Source: Terebella lapidaria
Lineage: Eukaryota; Annelida; Polychaeta; Terebellida; Terebellidae
Reading direction: 5' to 3'
NCBI GenBank assembly: GCA_949152475.1
Contig: OX424560.1
Span: 8,494,001-8,558,000 of the forward strand
DNA: 64,000 nt
Each line of letters begins with the position of its first letter. Within the stretch, counting starts at the first letter, position 1. The notes below the pieces were generated by a model. That model saw only the letters and a list, made by a program, of their open reading frames with translations, did not search any database and had not been told where the DNA came from. Shown in pieces: positions 1 through 10,639 of this stretch. A program made the translations under genes and the position numbers.

Positions 1-398
1 TCAATTCCGTCCATTATTGGCCCGAGATGACCACTTTATAAAAACTCTCGCCTGAACGCTGAATGCTTCATGATAGAGGCTGGATTTGTATTGATAGAAT
101 CAGGGTTAGAACAGGATAGCTATTCATCCTATCCTTTCCTAAATTTATTCAATTTAATGTGTGGTGCATTTTCTGATGAACATGGACTTGACTCCAGCAG
201 ACCTCGAGTGCTCGAATAAAAGTTATAGCTACACCAAATTGCACAGATTGGCCATAAGATACCCTTGAGAAACTTTTATAAGTTCGTATTATGGGTTCAT
301 ATGCTAAACATGTAGGAAGTCACAATTATGTGAAGGGCTCATTTTTTGGTAACCTTGAAATTAATCTCAGATGACCTTGGGGGCTACGTCACGATGCT
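1..398. other. No gene seen; fragment of the hairpin-ended repeat family
   Basis: I see no gene here. From about 240 to 385 the sequence resembles the body of the repeat family that dominates 18.4-26.06 kb: an 'aggaagtca' stretch, then 'tttttggtaaccttga', then 'gatgaccttgg'. It looks like a short decayed fragment of that family. Confidence 0.35.
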
Positions 399-410
399 AT
401 TGAAGACAGA

Positions 411-710
411 ATAGTAACTCGCCACGGCAAGATAGTAACTCACCACGGCGAGATAGTAACTCGCCACGGCGAGATAGTAACTCGCCACGGCGAGATAGCT
501 AACTCGCCACGGCAAGATAGTAACTCGCCACGGCAAGATAGCTAACTCGCCACGGCAAGATAGTAACTCGCCATGGCGAGATAGTAACTCGCCACGGCGA
601 GATAGTAACTCGCCACGGCAAGATAGCTAACTCGCCACGGCGAGATACTAACTCGCCACGGCGAGATACTAACTCGCCACGGCGAGATAGTAACTCGCCA
701 CGGCGAGATA
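411..710. repeat. Array of about 21-bp palindromic units, core CTCGCCACGGCGAG
   Basis: About 14 tandem units. Each has a near-perfect palindromic core (CTCGCC, two central bases, GGCGAG) and a short linker ATAGTAA, ATACTAA or ATAGCTAA. Some units have CGGCAAG in place of CGGCGAG, so the right half of the palindrome is variable. Any single strand could fold into a string of hairpins. The ORFs across it are products of the repeat and are not credible proteins. Confidence 0.9.
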
Positions 711-746
711 AAAAAAATTTTTGCATGGCGGTAATACGCTTCCGTA
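711..746. mobile_element. Right end of the palindrome-array element (partner end not found)
   Basis: After the array comes an A/T run, then GCATGGCGGTAATACGC and TTCCGTA. Read on the other strand (GCGTATTACCGCCATGC followed by AAAAATTTT) it matches the terminal repeats of the element at 13,223-13,622 and resembles those at 1,322-1,715. I did not find a matching left end before 411, so this copy may be incomplete on the left. Confidence 0.45.
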
Positions 747-751
747 CATGG

Positions 752-1011
752 GCGCGTTTCAATCAAGGATAAATTTCATGAAAAAAAGGGCATCAAAAAA
801 AGTTATCAAGTTGCATGAAACGCGCTGAATTTTGGTGAAAAAGATTACTTTGATCACTTTTTTTCTCATCTTGATTAACTTGATGACGAAAATCTTCATC
901 CAAAAAAAAAAAAAAAAAAATCATGAAATCAGTTTGCATGAAACGTGCCGATTAATTTATTTAAGCAATCTGATTACTTTGATTTCATTGATCAGAGTGC
1001 GTGAAACGCGC
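752..1011. mobile_element. Small foldback element with GCGCGTTTCA ends
   Basis: The left end GCGCGTTTCA (752-761) and the right end TGAAACGCGC (1002-1011) are exact inverted repeats. The same word TGAAACGCGC also occurs inside (816-825), with a variant near 937-948 (TGAAACGTGC). The interior is A/T rich with one long A run. No coding capacity. It looks like a MITE of about 260 bp; superfamily unknown. Confidence 0.6.
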
Positions 1012-1305
1012 ACTATATGCAAAGAATTGAAACTCCCATAATAATACTTAATAAATATTTTGATATTTATTTCAAACTAGTTGTTGAAAAGATTAACCCT
1101 CAACCTATAGGCATACCAAACATACCTTACATCTGGGAATGGGAGAACTTGTCCCAAAATATACCGATATGCCTATTTGGCACTGCCCCTCAGAGAAGAC
1201 GATGTTGTTTGTTTATTAACGTAGTCCGCTACAAACAGGGAGGTATTTAAAAGTCAAAATTTAAAAGTTTTATCTTGAATATTATCTGTTCAAAATAACA
1301 CATTT
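1012..1305. other. Nothing recognised
   Basis: AT-rich sequence without a credible gene or clear repeat structure. Confidence 0.5.
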
Positions 1306-1535
1306 TATAGAGTAACTGATCTACGGAAGCCTGGAAGCGCCATGACAAAAAAAAATAATCCGCCCGGGCAGACTAATAATCTGCCCGGGCGGATTACTAA
1401 TCTGCCCGGGCGGATTAATATTCTGCCCGGGCGGACTAATAAAATGGAAGCTAAAATGATAATAAAATGGAATACAGGCATTACCTTATTAAACTATGGT
1501 TTAAGAAGATGATGCAAGTCTCACTTACCCCAATC

Positions 1536-1578
<43 letters not shown>

Positions 1579-1939
1579 GCATCATTAATATTATTATTGA
1601 TTTTTCGGCCCAAGTATCATATCTGCCCGGGCAGATTATTAGTCCGCCCGGGCAGAATATTAATCCGCCCGGGCGGATTATTTTTTTTTTGTCATGGCGC
1701 TTCCAGGCTTTCGTACTGATCAGCATTCTAATACTGAAAAGAAAATAGGGGGTCACCGTGCTGGTTTTTTCGACATATTCAATCAAAAATCACAAACATT
1801 TACTAAAATGACTTAAATTATGGTATTTTTACACATTTTTTTGCCCATATTCACATCTTGCATCTTGTTTTCCAAGAGAACGGATACTGTGACCCCCTAT
1901 TTTCTTTTCAGTTTTAGGATGCTGATCAGTTACTCTATA
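1306..1939. repeat. Foldback stem interrupted by a nested MITE
   Basis: The left arm is 1306-1321 plus 1722-1755, and the right arm is 1890-1939. They are inverted copies: 'gagtaactgatcagcat' pairs with 'atgctgatcagttactc', and 'gaaaatagggggtca' pairs with 'tgaccccctattttc'. The loop is about 134 bases. The left arm is split by the element at 1322-1715, so the foldback was there first and the MITE landed in it. Confidence 0.75.
1322..1715. mobile_element. 394-bp palindrome-array MITE with 6-bp target duplication
   Basis: The inverted ends read TACGGAAGCCTGGAAGCGCC on the left and, reverse complemented, TACGAAAGCCTGGAAGCGCC on the right. They run on through CATGAC, an A run and TAATCCGCCCGGGC, giving arms over 50 bp long. 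CTGATC lies directly outside both ends (1316-1321 and 1716-1721) and fits a target site duplication. Inside each end is an array of about 21-bp units with core CTGCCCGGGCGG and linkers such as ATTACTAAT, left copy 1360-1441 and inverted right copy 1619-1682. The centre has a (TTA)n run at 1537-1578. No coding capacity. Confidence 0.8.
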
Positions 1940-2354
1940 GAATATGTCATTTTGAAGCTCTAGATTTCGTTAAAACAGTCATGTATTTTGGAAAACTCTT
2001 TGAATCCCTCCCCTCACTGTTTGGAGCGGACTACCTTAAGGCATGAAATGTAAAGCCCAGAAGGCCCTACCTTAAAATTGAAATGACATATCATATAATG
2101 ACTGCTCTGTTGCAAATTATAAGATCAGTTATTCCATGAAACCACAGAAAAAAAATATTTAAAATTTTCATATACAATGTAAATATATTCCGGTACATCT
2201 CAGAAATGAACTGCGAAACGTCAATGTTGCAAATTTTCTTGGGAGGCTTGCGACCCTCAAACCGGACATGATAGTCTCACTTCATTCCACTCGACTTGTT
2301 TACCCATTCCATATATCTTTACCACGAATTGGTGCACCCAAAACCCTGGATCAG
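1940..2354. other. Nothing recognised
   Basis: Low-complexity AT-rich sequence with no credible ORF and no repeat I could match elsewhere in the window. Confidence 0.5.
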
Positions 2355-3075
2355 CCCCTGATTTGGTGACTTTGAATTCAAACTCCCATGACCTCGAGTG
2401 GTAAATATGAAGGTCTAGACAATTTTTTCACAGGTCTAGACTGAAATATGTAAATTGATCCCTTTATGTGATACAACTGCAGACTATACAGCTTATGAGT
2501 TTGTGATATGAACATACACCGATGTATGTATAAGGTGCGATATATATGTAGGACGGATATTTTGGTGGTCGGTAGTTCACCTCAAACTTCCTCGACTGGT
2601 GACTCTTGAGGTCACATCTGACATGGAATACGTATATATATTGACCTCTGTGGACAAAATACTTCCAGATACAGATACACAAGTATGTAGAACACAGGTT
2701 TGTAGTGGGAGCACATAGAATTTGATACATGTATTTTTAAGGGTTTTTTTGGCGACCTTTAACTCAGATGACCTCTCAAGGTCACATTTGACCTGAAGTA
2801 CATGTACATGTACATGTATGTGAAAATTGGCCCATGCGAACAAAATATCGGTGCAGTGTGGATAGAGCCAATTAGGTACGAACATAATATTTATATAGCG
2901 AGTCATATATATGGTAGAATTTCCGATGACCTCAAAATTGCAGCATGTAATATCAGGTGATTCTAGTGGCTAGTCTCAATGGTGATTTTCAACCACTGTC
3001 CACTGACTGCGATAATATTAACATTGAGGACTACAATTATTTGCTGATGAGCTACAGGACCCTTGGTCCTACTTG
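2355..3075 (+). mobile_element. 3' fragment of the hairpin-ended (HINE-like) repeat family
   Basis: It has the family's characteristic succession of 'ggtgac-tttgaa', 'atgacctcgagtgg' and 'gatgacctctcaaggtca' modules. It ends in a tail hairpin AGGACC-CTT-GGTCCT (3056-3070) inside 'gagctacaggaccc', which matches the tail of the copy ending at 24,923. The CGTC-rich head is absent, so the copy is 5' truncated. The short minus ORFs here are not genes. Confidence 0.6.
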
Positions 3076-4764
3076 TGGCCTTACTTAGATGATCCCTATA
3101 TTTGGACCTTTCAACTTGACAGTGAAGATACTTTGGTAACCTTTCTTGGACCTTAGGGCTATTTTTTTTCTAATGGCAACTTTTTGTATACATTTTGTGA
3201 TACATTTTGTGTACTATGAAAATTTATGTTAGAAACACACATTACCGGAAAGGTTCTGGTATGAACACAATAAAATACCAGACAAATTCTGCAACAAGTT
3301 GATTTATAACATATGCAATATCACTTAGCAGAAGTGATCACTGTACAAATTCATTCAATTACATACAGGTACCTGGGTCAGTATACATGGTATATTTTCC
3401 ACATTAGGTACTTTCTCTTGAAATAACAAAATCTGAATCATTTACATCACGTGTTTCCATTCCATTTATCTCTAAGTGGAGAGCATGAAATTTTACATGA
3501 ACAAATCAAAAGCAAGTTTCTTTTACATGTAATTTGCAATTACAAAACTGCATTTGAGAATGTTTTGACACACAACTCGTTTTTTTTTTATAGCTACATA
3601 CATGTATATATTTATATATGATACACATTCAAAATATATTTGCTCTGTGGTATATAATCTACAACTGACTAGACGACCAAGCTGAGGCATATACATTCTA
3701 GTTATTACCTGAACTTTGTGACACGTGCTCATTAAAAACAAACAAACACATGAACAAAACTAGGACACTGCAACAAAAATCCTTACTGCACAGTGTAACT
3801 CTGATAAACCATGCTTCTCTTTTTGACATCTGCAATCTAACTATGTTGGTGAAATATTGAGTCAACAAATCAAGATATATGTTTAACAACATATACATGT
3901 AGGTGCTACATATTGTCTTCTAAAATTATTCTCTAAACATTAGTCACTAACTTGTTGCATCAAAAATTCAAATAGGAACAACCCTAAAACATTTCAGATG
4001 AACAACTGAAAGTTACACTGAATATTAGTTTTCTAGTTTTCACAAAACAATGCTGCTTCGATAGATACATATTTTATGTGAGCTGCAAATATCAAGTTCA
4101 TGAACACAATTGTGGATGTTATCTTGCTCCATATTGTACATGCGCGTATGAAAACTATAATAGTCTCAAGTATCGGTGAATGCTAAGGTCTGCTATAACA
4201 TCACTAACTTATCATTATATTGTCTTTGAAAATAATACAATATCTGAAAAATCCAGGCTTGTTTGCATTCACTATATCTAATAGTAGGTGCCTCAATATT
4301 TATCAAATATGCAAATTTACAAAACATTGAAGCAGCAGTGTCATATTACACAAATGTACATCAATCTTGTGAATGGCACAATGTTAACTGTAATTCTTCT
4401 CCAACAAACTGAACATTTTGTGCCAACTAAACATGTCACTTCTCACATATATATGTATTTCATATCTCTACAAATAACAACCAAAAACAATCTGTATTTT
4501 TCCTTTCCTTTCGCATACTTTCCATTTCCTTCAGGGAATTCTTGCTCCAATTTACTGTCTTGAGGTGGGTTTTTTTTCACCACATTTCATCATGAGCATA
4601 AATTGAGGTGGGTTTTTCCCACTCTGGGGATTCCCGGGGAGGGATGGGGGGATGATCAAACTCGGTTTTTCCCCCCGAAACTTTCCCATCTGCCTGAAAG
4701 TGGAGCACCATTCTCTCATTCACTGAGACGCACACAAACTGTCAATGAATCACCACGTCGGACA
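3076..4764. other. Possible CREB 3' UTR and downstream flank
   Basis: AT-rich with no credible gene. It lies directly downstream of the CREB stop codon on the minus strand, so part is probably the 3' UTR, but I found no clear AATAAA on that strand to set its end. At 4560-4625 a 'ttgaggtgggttttt' segment is present twice, and 4620-4690 has G-rich and C-rich runs. Confidence 0.4.
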
Positions 4765-6616
4765 TTAACTCTGGGCATCTTTCTGACAGTAGAGTTCCTT
4801 CAACGATTTCAATTCCTCTATAAGGGTTTTGTTTTGGTTTTCCAGCACAGCGACGCGGTTTTCCAAGCACTTAACGTACTCTTTCTTCTTCCGCCGGCAT
4901 TCTCGAGCGGCTTCTCTGTTAGTGTGAAACATTGAAAAATGTGTTAGCCAGATTTGTGAAAACTTTTTTGACTATAAATCCTATCACGAACATCCATCAG
5001 TGATCAAGATGGAAAACACAAACATTTTTTTAAATAATACTTAATTCTATAGGATTACATATTTCTTGCACATTTATACCTAACTTAAATTTTCTTCTAT
5101 ATGAACTTTTGAATTCACTCAGAGACAACCATTTTGTACAAAATGTATATTCAGTTACAGTTTTTATTTGCACCTGTTTTTGAGTAGGCGTAGTTCCCGT
5201 TTCCGTGAGGCCTCTTCCGGGATATGTGAGGAGAGACTGGTCCCTGAGGCGGCAGACGCCATGACAACACCCTGAGGTAACGAGGCCGTCGTCCCAGCGA
5301 TCTGGTACTGAACGTTCCCTGAGGACAGTGCAGACACTAGAAAATACAGAGCAATATATCAACGAATGCTGAAACGGATTCAACCTCTTTTCTTTTTTCA
5401 ATGTTCAATATGTTTTGATTTCAAACTTTGCTATTTAACATACTGCAACCAATTAGCTGCAAATGTTCAAATTTTGAGATCCATCATAGCACCGATATAC
5501 AAAACCTTCAGAACAGAAATCTTACAGGGCACTGAAAGAGCATTGCGAAAGTTTGTGTCCACCAAACCACCCCCCTCACCGGGTATGATGAATTGTCCGT
5601 CGGCTGACTGGGCGTATTGTAAGATGGTGGCTCCCCCTGGCGGGCTGGCTCCATTTGAGCCGGACACGTTGGTCATCGTCAGGGTTTGCAGACCAGAGGG
5701 CGACCCGTCACCGCCCAGTTGTATCGTCTGAGCCGGGATCACCTTCAGAGACGTTGGGCTCACGACTGCTCACGGAGGAGATCAAGTTTGATTTCCGTTA
5801 TTTGGGAATCAGTACAGAGGAATCAGTATATATTGCCACTCTTGTCAAATGATTATCAAAATTTCCTGGACATATATGGTTTTGTGATCTTCTGGGGAAA
5901 TGTTTTATATATTTCTACCAACTTCACACAATTTTTATCTATATACCGTATAGGTCCTAATAGTGGCACGCGCCCTAATAGTAGAGCGCCCCCGTCTTTT
6001 CCCCAAAAATGTTAGATTTTTGTAACCTTGTAATTCACATCATATCATTCTAATTAAATCTTGGAGTGTACCAATCCACATATTTATGTTATTTGAATCA
6101 TAATAAAAGGGAATGAAGGCTATAGGTATATTATTAAGTGATTTTCTTAAATTTGACTTCAAGTTTGACCTCAATTTTGAACGCACTGCTGCAGGAGGTT
6201 TTGCTTTAGCTCGCCGAGCTACTATTAGGACCAATACGGTAATCATGATAACAGGCTAGCTCCTACTGGTCACACTGCTGTAAGACAAACTCTTTTTTAT
6301 TTTCTACAATTTGCAGGATTGACAGCCAAAAAGTTACACTTACATCCCGCTGGTTGTATGGGGACGTTGTTACCACTCGTCGACAGATTAGTCGCTATCT
6401 CGTCATCGCTTGAGTTGTAGCTGTCCGATTCTTCTTCAATCTTCGCCACGGTGATGGTTTGTTGGGCGTCCGAACCGGACAACTCGTTCAAAATACGTCT
6501 GCAATGAAGACCATGTGATAAGTAACAACAATGAGTCACAAAAGCTGGAAAATAATTCTTCTCTCATCCAAAATTTACTAGAAAGTGATCTTTGGGGATG
6601 TACCTTTCTGTCATGT

Positions 6617-6647
<31 letters not shown>

Positions 6648-8138
6648 AAGTTCAGGCGTAAACCCGCAGCCAATCACAAACCTGTAGGATGGTCGTCTGG
6701 CGAGTATTTCCCGGCGTTTTTTTGTTTCTGAGTCTTCCTCAGCTGTCTCACTGTCGGACTGCGAGATCACCTGTAACCATGGCAATGTATTACTTCACCA
6801 AGAAATATGCAAGAAACTGAAGCTGATAGCTGGAATGGTTCAAACTAAGGTACATGTAAATGTCAAAGCTTCCTTCCTAGCCCCAGCATTGCAACTCATT
6901 CAGAAATGGATGGTTTCAAACTAAAGCTGAATGACCACAACTCGATGGAAGAAGGCACATTTTCTTTGTAAGTTCGTAACTCCCCCCATTTCTGTTCATC
7001 TCTACCATCACCCCCAGACAGGAACGGGTATGGAAGGCATTGACTCCGGCTGAGTTCTGGACTTGGACGCCCTGGCCTGGGATGTTTGTGACCTGTATCA
7101 GTGACCCCCCCCCCCCCCCCCCCAAGACAGGTACCTGGAAGGCTTTGACTCCGGCTGAGTTCTGGACTTGGACGCCCTGGCCTGGGATGTTTGTGACCTG
7201 TATCAGTGACCCCCCCCCCCCCCACCCTCCAAGACAGGTACCTGGAAGGCTTTGACTCCGGCTGAGTTCTGGACTTGGACGCCCTGGCCTGGGATGTTTG
7301 TGACCTGTATCAGTGACCCCCCCCCCCCCCCCCCCCAAGACAGGTACCTGGAAGGCTTTGACTCCGGCTGAGTTCTGGACTTGGACGCCCTGGCCTGGGA
7401 TGTTTGTGACCTGTATCAGTGACCCCCCCCCCCCCCCCCCCCCCAAGACAGGTACCTGGAAGGCTTTGACTCCGGCTGAGTTCTGGACTTGGACGCCCTG
7501 GCCTGGGATGTTTGTGACCTGTATCAGTGACCCCCCCCCCCCCCCCCCCCCCAAGACAGGTACCTGGAAGGCTTTGACTCCGGCTGAGTTCTGGACTTGG
7601 ACGCCCTGGCCTGGGATGTTTGTGACCTGTATCAGTGACCCCCCCCCCCCCCCCCCCCAAGACAGGTACCTGGAAGGCTTTGACTCCGGCTGAGTTCTGG
7701 ACTTGGACGCCCTGGCCTGGGATGTTTGTGACCTGTATCAGTGACCCCCCCCCCCCCCCCCCCCAAGACAGGTACCTGGAAGGCTTTGACTCCGGCTGAG
7801 TTCTGGACTTGGACACCCTGGCCTGGGATGTTTGTGACCTGTATCAGTGACCCCCCCCCCCCCCCCCCCAAGACAGGTACCTGGAAGGCTTTGACTCCGG
7901 CTGAGTTCTGGACTTGGACGCCCTGGCCTGGGATGTTTGTGACCTGTATCAGTGACCCCCCCCCCCCCCCCAAGACAGGTACCTGGAAGGCTTTGACTCC
8001 GGCTGAGTTCTGGACTTGGACGCCCTGGCCTGGGATGTTTGTGACCTGTATCAGTGACACCGTCCCTCCGGATGTCTCAATCTCGGCAGTTTGTGACTGT
8101 GCTTCACTCGGCTCTGTCGTCACCACAGCAGTTTCCAT
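4765..8138 (-). CDS. CREB/CREM/ATF1-family bZIP transcription factor, six coding exons
   Basis: This is a cAMP-responsive activator that binds CRE sites as a bZIP dimer in the nucleus. Coding exons: 7983-8138, 6682-6770, 6344-6498, 5580-5765, 5174-5336 and 4765-4915. All junctions are AG/GT, phases agree, and they sum to 900 nt (299 aa plus stop). The ATG at 8138 follows an in-frame stop. Residues 1-52 are the N-terminal segment. The kinase-inducible domain reads KKRREILARRPSYR then RILNEL, so Ser80 is the PKA site (human Ser133). A Q2-like region contains LQTLTMTN and ATILQYAQ. The C-terminal bZIP has KNREAARECRRKKKEYVKCL followed by a leucine zipper, ending QKDAQS. Length is slightly below human CREB1 (327-341 aa), mainly through a short N-terminus. 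Upstream non-coding exons are likely but not located. CREB versus CREM versus ATF1 cannot be separated by eye; a single invertebrate pro-orthologue is likely. The first intron carries the repeated exon-like blocks listed below. Confidence 0.95.
5944..6241. mobile_element. 298-bp Tc1/mariner-like MITE inside a CREB intron
   Basis: It sits in the intron 5766-6343. The ends are inverted: CCGTATAGGTCCTAATAGT on the left and ACTATTAGGACCAATACGG on the right, each bordered by TA (5944-5945 and 6240-6241). A TA duplication with short inverted ends and no coding capacity fits a Tc1/mariner-type MITE. It leaves both neighbouring splice sites intact. Confidence 0.75.
6616..6645. repeat. (TA)n microsatellite in a CREB intron
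   Basis: An uninterrupted TA run of about 13 repeats between the KID exon (6682-6770) and the exon at 6344-6498. Confidence 0.9.
7021..8056 (-). repeat. Tandem array of a partial CREB exon plus poly-G, ten units
   Basis: Ten units of about 102-108 bp. On the sense (minus) strand each holds 'cactgatacag', a 63-nt block encoding 21 residues (VTNIPGQGVQVQ then NSAGVKAFQ), 'gtacctgtcttgg' and a long G run. The block in unit ten (7983-8045) is the end of the first coding exon. Intact copies lie at 7135-7197, 7242-7304, 7348-7410, 7456-7518, 7564-7626, 7670-7732, 7776-7838 and 7881-7943. A degenerate copy at 7030-7092 has lost the GT. Each intact block is bounded by AG before and GT after, starts and ends in phase 0, and has no stop. 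Copies are almost identical, so the array is young or homogenised. G-run length differs between units. Confidence 0.9.
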
Positions 8139-8850
8139 TCTTCAATAGATGGAAACATGAGCTTTCATGAGAAAACATGCATTTTTGGCCAAATATTTTT
8201 GTAAAATGTTGCATTTCAGAAAATTTGTGGATTTAGTGCCAAGAACAAAACATGATAAACAATGGTAACTCCACAAATGTTGTCCTGTATTTAGGACCTA
8301 TTGTTCTAAATTTTGGCACTAGGAAAGCATGACCAGTTTCAGCATACTAATAAATGAACAATTTGAAAATTCAAAGTATTTAGGTTGACAAAACTATATT
8401 GATTTTACACCAAACTAAAGGCCTCTTACCAACTGTAGATTTGCTGATGAATAATCCATTGTATTCACTAAGATATCCTGATTAGATTCTTTAAGAAATT
8501 AATATCTTGTCTAAATTCTCACGTTGATCCAGACACATTTCTTTTCCCAAAGACTGACCAAAATGATGAATGCAAGGGAAATCACACATATATACTGGGC
8601 ATTGTTTTACCAGCTATGACATCAACAAATCTAATTAAGCACAGCTCAAAGTCCTTTCACCAACACCTTCCCCTCCCCCCTGACCCCCACCTAAGGTCAT
8701 AAAATCAAAGTTACCAACACAACAAGTTTTCCCACCTAATACAGTCATCTTCACGTCCCCCCTCTCAAAGTTTCATAGGAACTAATCTAAAATTGTTGAG
8801 CATTACTACAGCCACAGCTTGAAAACACGCGTCCTTAGCCAAGCAATTGT
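8139..8850. other. CREB upstream intron or 5' flank
   Basis: No gene seen. It contains ordinary AT-rich sequence and a C-rich stretch near 8665-8700. It probably belongs to the intron between undetected 5' UTR exons and the first coding exon of CREB. Confidence 0.4.
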
Positions 8851-8859
8851 ATATGGCGC

Positions 8860-8867
8860 TGACGTCA
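8860..8867. promoter_or_regulatory. Perfect CRE palindrome TGACGTCA
   Basis: A full cAMP response element about 720 bp upstream of the CREB start codon, in a locally GC-richer stretch (8820-9060). CREB dimers bind this octamer; CREB genes in vertebrates are known to have CREs in their own promoter. Confidence 0.7.
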
Positions 8868-8891
8868 ATCGACGCTATATTTGGTGCACGA

Positions 8892-8921
8892 GTCAGTCGG
8901 CCAGCCAGCCAGCCAGCCAGC
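8892..8921. repeat. (CCAG)n microsatellite
   Basis: Five to six repeats of CCAG between the two CRE palindromes upstream of CREB. Confidence 0.85.
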
Positions 8922-8985
8922 CACAAGCACTGCATAGGCCATCCACCATCGCAGCTCAGCGGTGGCTATGTCATTGCTGAAAGGT

Positions 8986-8993
8986 TGACGTCA
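8986..8993. promoter_or_regulatory. Second perfect CRE palindrome TGACGTCA
   Basis: It lies 126 bp from the site at 8860, in the same GC-richer block. Poly-C tracts follow at about 9040-9053 and 9107-9117. Confidence 0.7.
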
Positions 8994-9119
8994 TCTCGCT
9001 CAGTGAGGGCAACCCTATCGACCAGCTGACAACCTACCCCACCCCCCCCCCCCACATCCTGTCTACCTGACCCCCACAGCCCCTAGTGATGACTGTCTAC
9101 CATACCCCCCCCCCCACCC

Positions 9120-10009
9120 CTCCTGCCACCAGACATACATCTGAAGACTCGGTGTGTTTTGTAGCTGGCAAGGTTTTTGTTCTGTTGAGCTCTGATCAGT
9201 AGTAACCATGAATATATGGGGACTGTCGTCACCCATGTGGTAAATAGAGGGCAACGTCAGCGCGGCAGATTTCATATCTGACTACATGAACTTATTCGTT
9301 CATTTCAGGGAGAAAATAGATCAATGTTATGCTGAAAAATGCAATAAATTAGGTTTTTCAATCCTATAATTTTCTGAAGAACTACAATCAAATTTTAATA
9401 CCAGAATAATCTTAATATAACAATATAACAATACATAACACCACAAATAATGTCATAATTATGTAGATCTATCTCCATTTTCATAATCACTGACATGTGA
9501 TATTACTTTTTTAAAATGTTTTTTTTATGATACACCATCATTGATAATAATCAGTAAAATATGTAATTATTAGATTATGCCATCTTTTTAATGCCCATTA
9601 TTAATAATTACACAGTGTGTTGCAATTTAATATTCAATGTTATCATTTTATTCTTTCTTTTGATGAAGATAATTAAAATGAGATAATAATGCACAATTCA
9701 GGTTGACTTTGAAACAAGATAGATCACAAATTTGAAGAATATAGTTGATCATAATTTTGCAGTTTCTTCAACTGAAATTTTAATGAAGAGGATAAACTTC
9801 CCAGAATAGCACTGCCAATTTGCAGTGTTATCTGATATCATACAGCTAATTATTATGACTCATAACTGTGAAATCATGTGCAATTAATTATCACTCAAAA
9901 CATTAACTATGCTATGAACAGGTAACTTGTACATTAGGATCTACTATTGATATAATGTATTGTAAAATTTAAATATAAGTAAATTAATTCCCTTAATGTA
10001 GTTATATTG
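9120..10009. other. AT-rich spacer, no gene seen
   Basis: From about 9300 the sequence is strongly AT-rich with runs of 'aataat'. It ends abruptly at about 10,010, where CpG-containing sequence starts. Confidence 0.5.
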
Positions 10010-10470
10010 ACACCGGAAAAGTGCGGTGTCAAGTCGTCTGCTGTTGGCTAGACGCTGATGTGTCATAGCCAGAGCGCAGCGCGCCAAGCCGAGAAGCCCG
10101 CAAACTCGATAGAATATATCCGCATCATGGCAACTTGCCCAGCGAGAAAGCTACACTAAATCGTTCCTACCATTCGAGATGAACCTCGATGTTTTTATCC
10201 GTTAAATATCCGAGTTTCTCCCTTTATTAGTTGCAGCAGACACCCATCACGTTGGCAAGCATGCTTCTCGGTTGTCATTAGTCAATCACATACTTACTTG
10301 TTACGTACTTTTCGTCACCAACTTTGCTGCGATCGGAGTGGATAATTTTGTGGGATACGTAGTGGCCACGTCAAAATACACGAAAAGCGTCACAGCCGAC
10401 CGCATCACATGCAGGTGCCCGCTCAGTGTATTCATACGCGCTGCGCCAGTGTAAGCCGAAATAAATTTAC
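10010..10470 (-). promoter_or_regulatory. CpG-richer block, candidate CREB promoter or 5' UTR exon
   Basis: Base composition changes sharply from the AT-rich spacer to sequence with many CpGs (for example 'gagcgcagcgcgccaagccg' at 10,072). It is the first such block upstream of the CREB coding exons apart from 8.82-9.06 kb. No transcription start can be set from sequence, and strand is assumed from the gene downstream. Confidence 0.35.
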
Positions 10471-10639
10471 GTACTAATTGTTTTCTTTTCGTGTAAATTG
10501 TGTGAACTGCGTCGTTTCAAGTGCAGGAAAAAATAGGGGTTATAACCATACACATGTGAACAATACACAAACGTATATTTTACCGCTATAAATGAGCATT
10601 TCGTCACGTAACAGAAATTAAATTATGTAGGCGAGTAGC

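Noticed and set aside
411-710. CRISPR array
   Set aside because: Units are contiguous palindromes with 7-9-base linkers and no unique spacers, in a eukaryotic genome.
1467-1786. ORFs with poly-Ile across the (TTA)n run
   Set aside because: Translation of a microsatellite inside a MITE.
6896-8148. Long glycine- and proline-rich ORFs across the CREB array
   Set aside because: They are read-through of exon-like blocks and G/C runs. Only the first exon (7983-8138) is supported, although retained-intron products are noted as a possibility.
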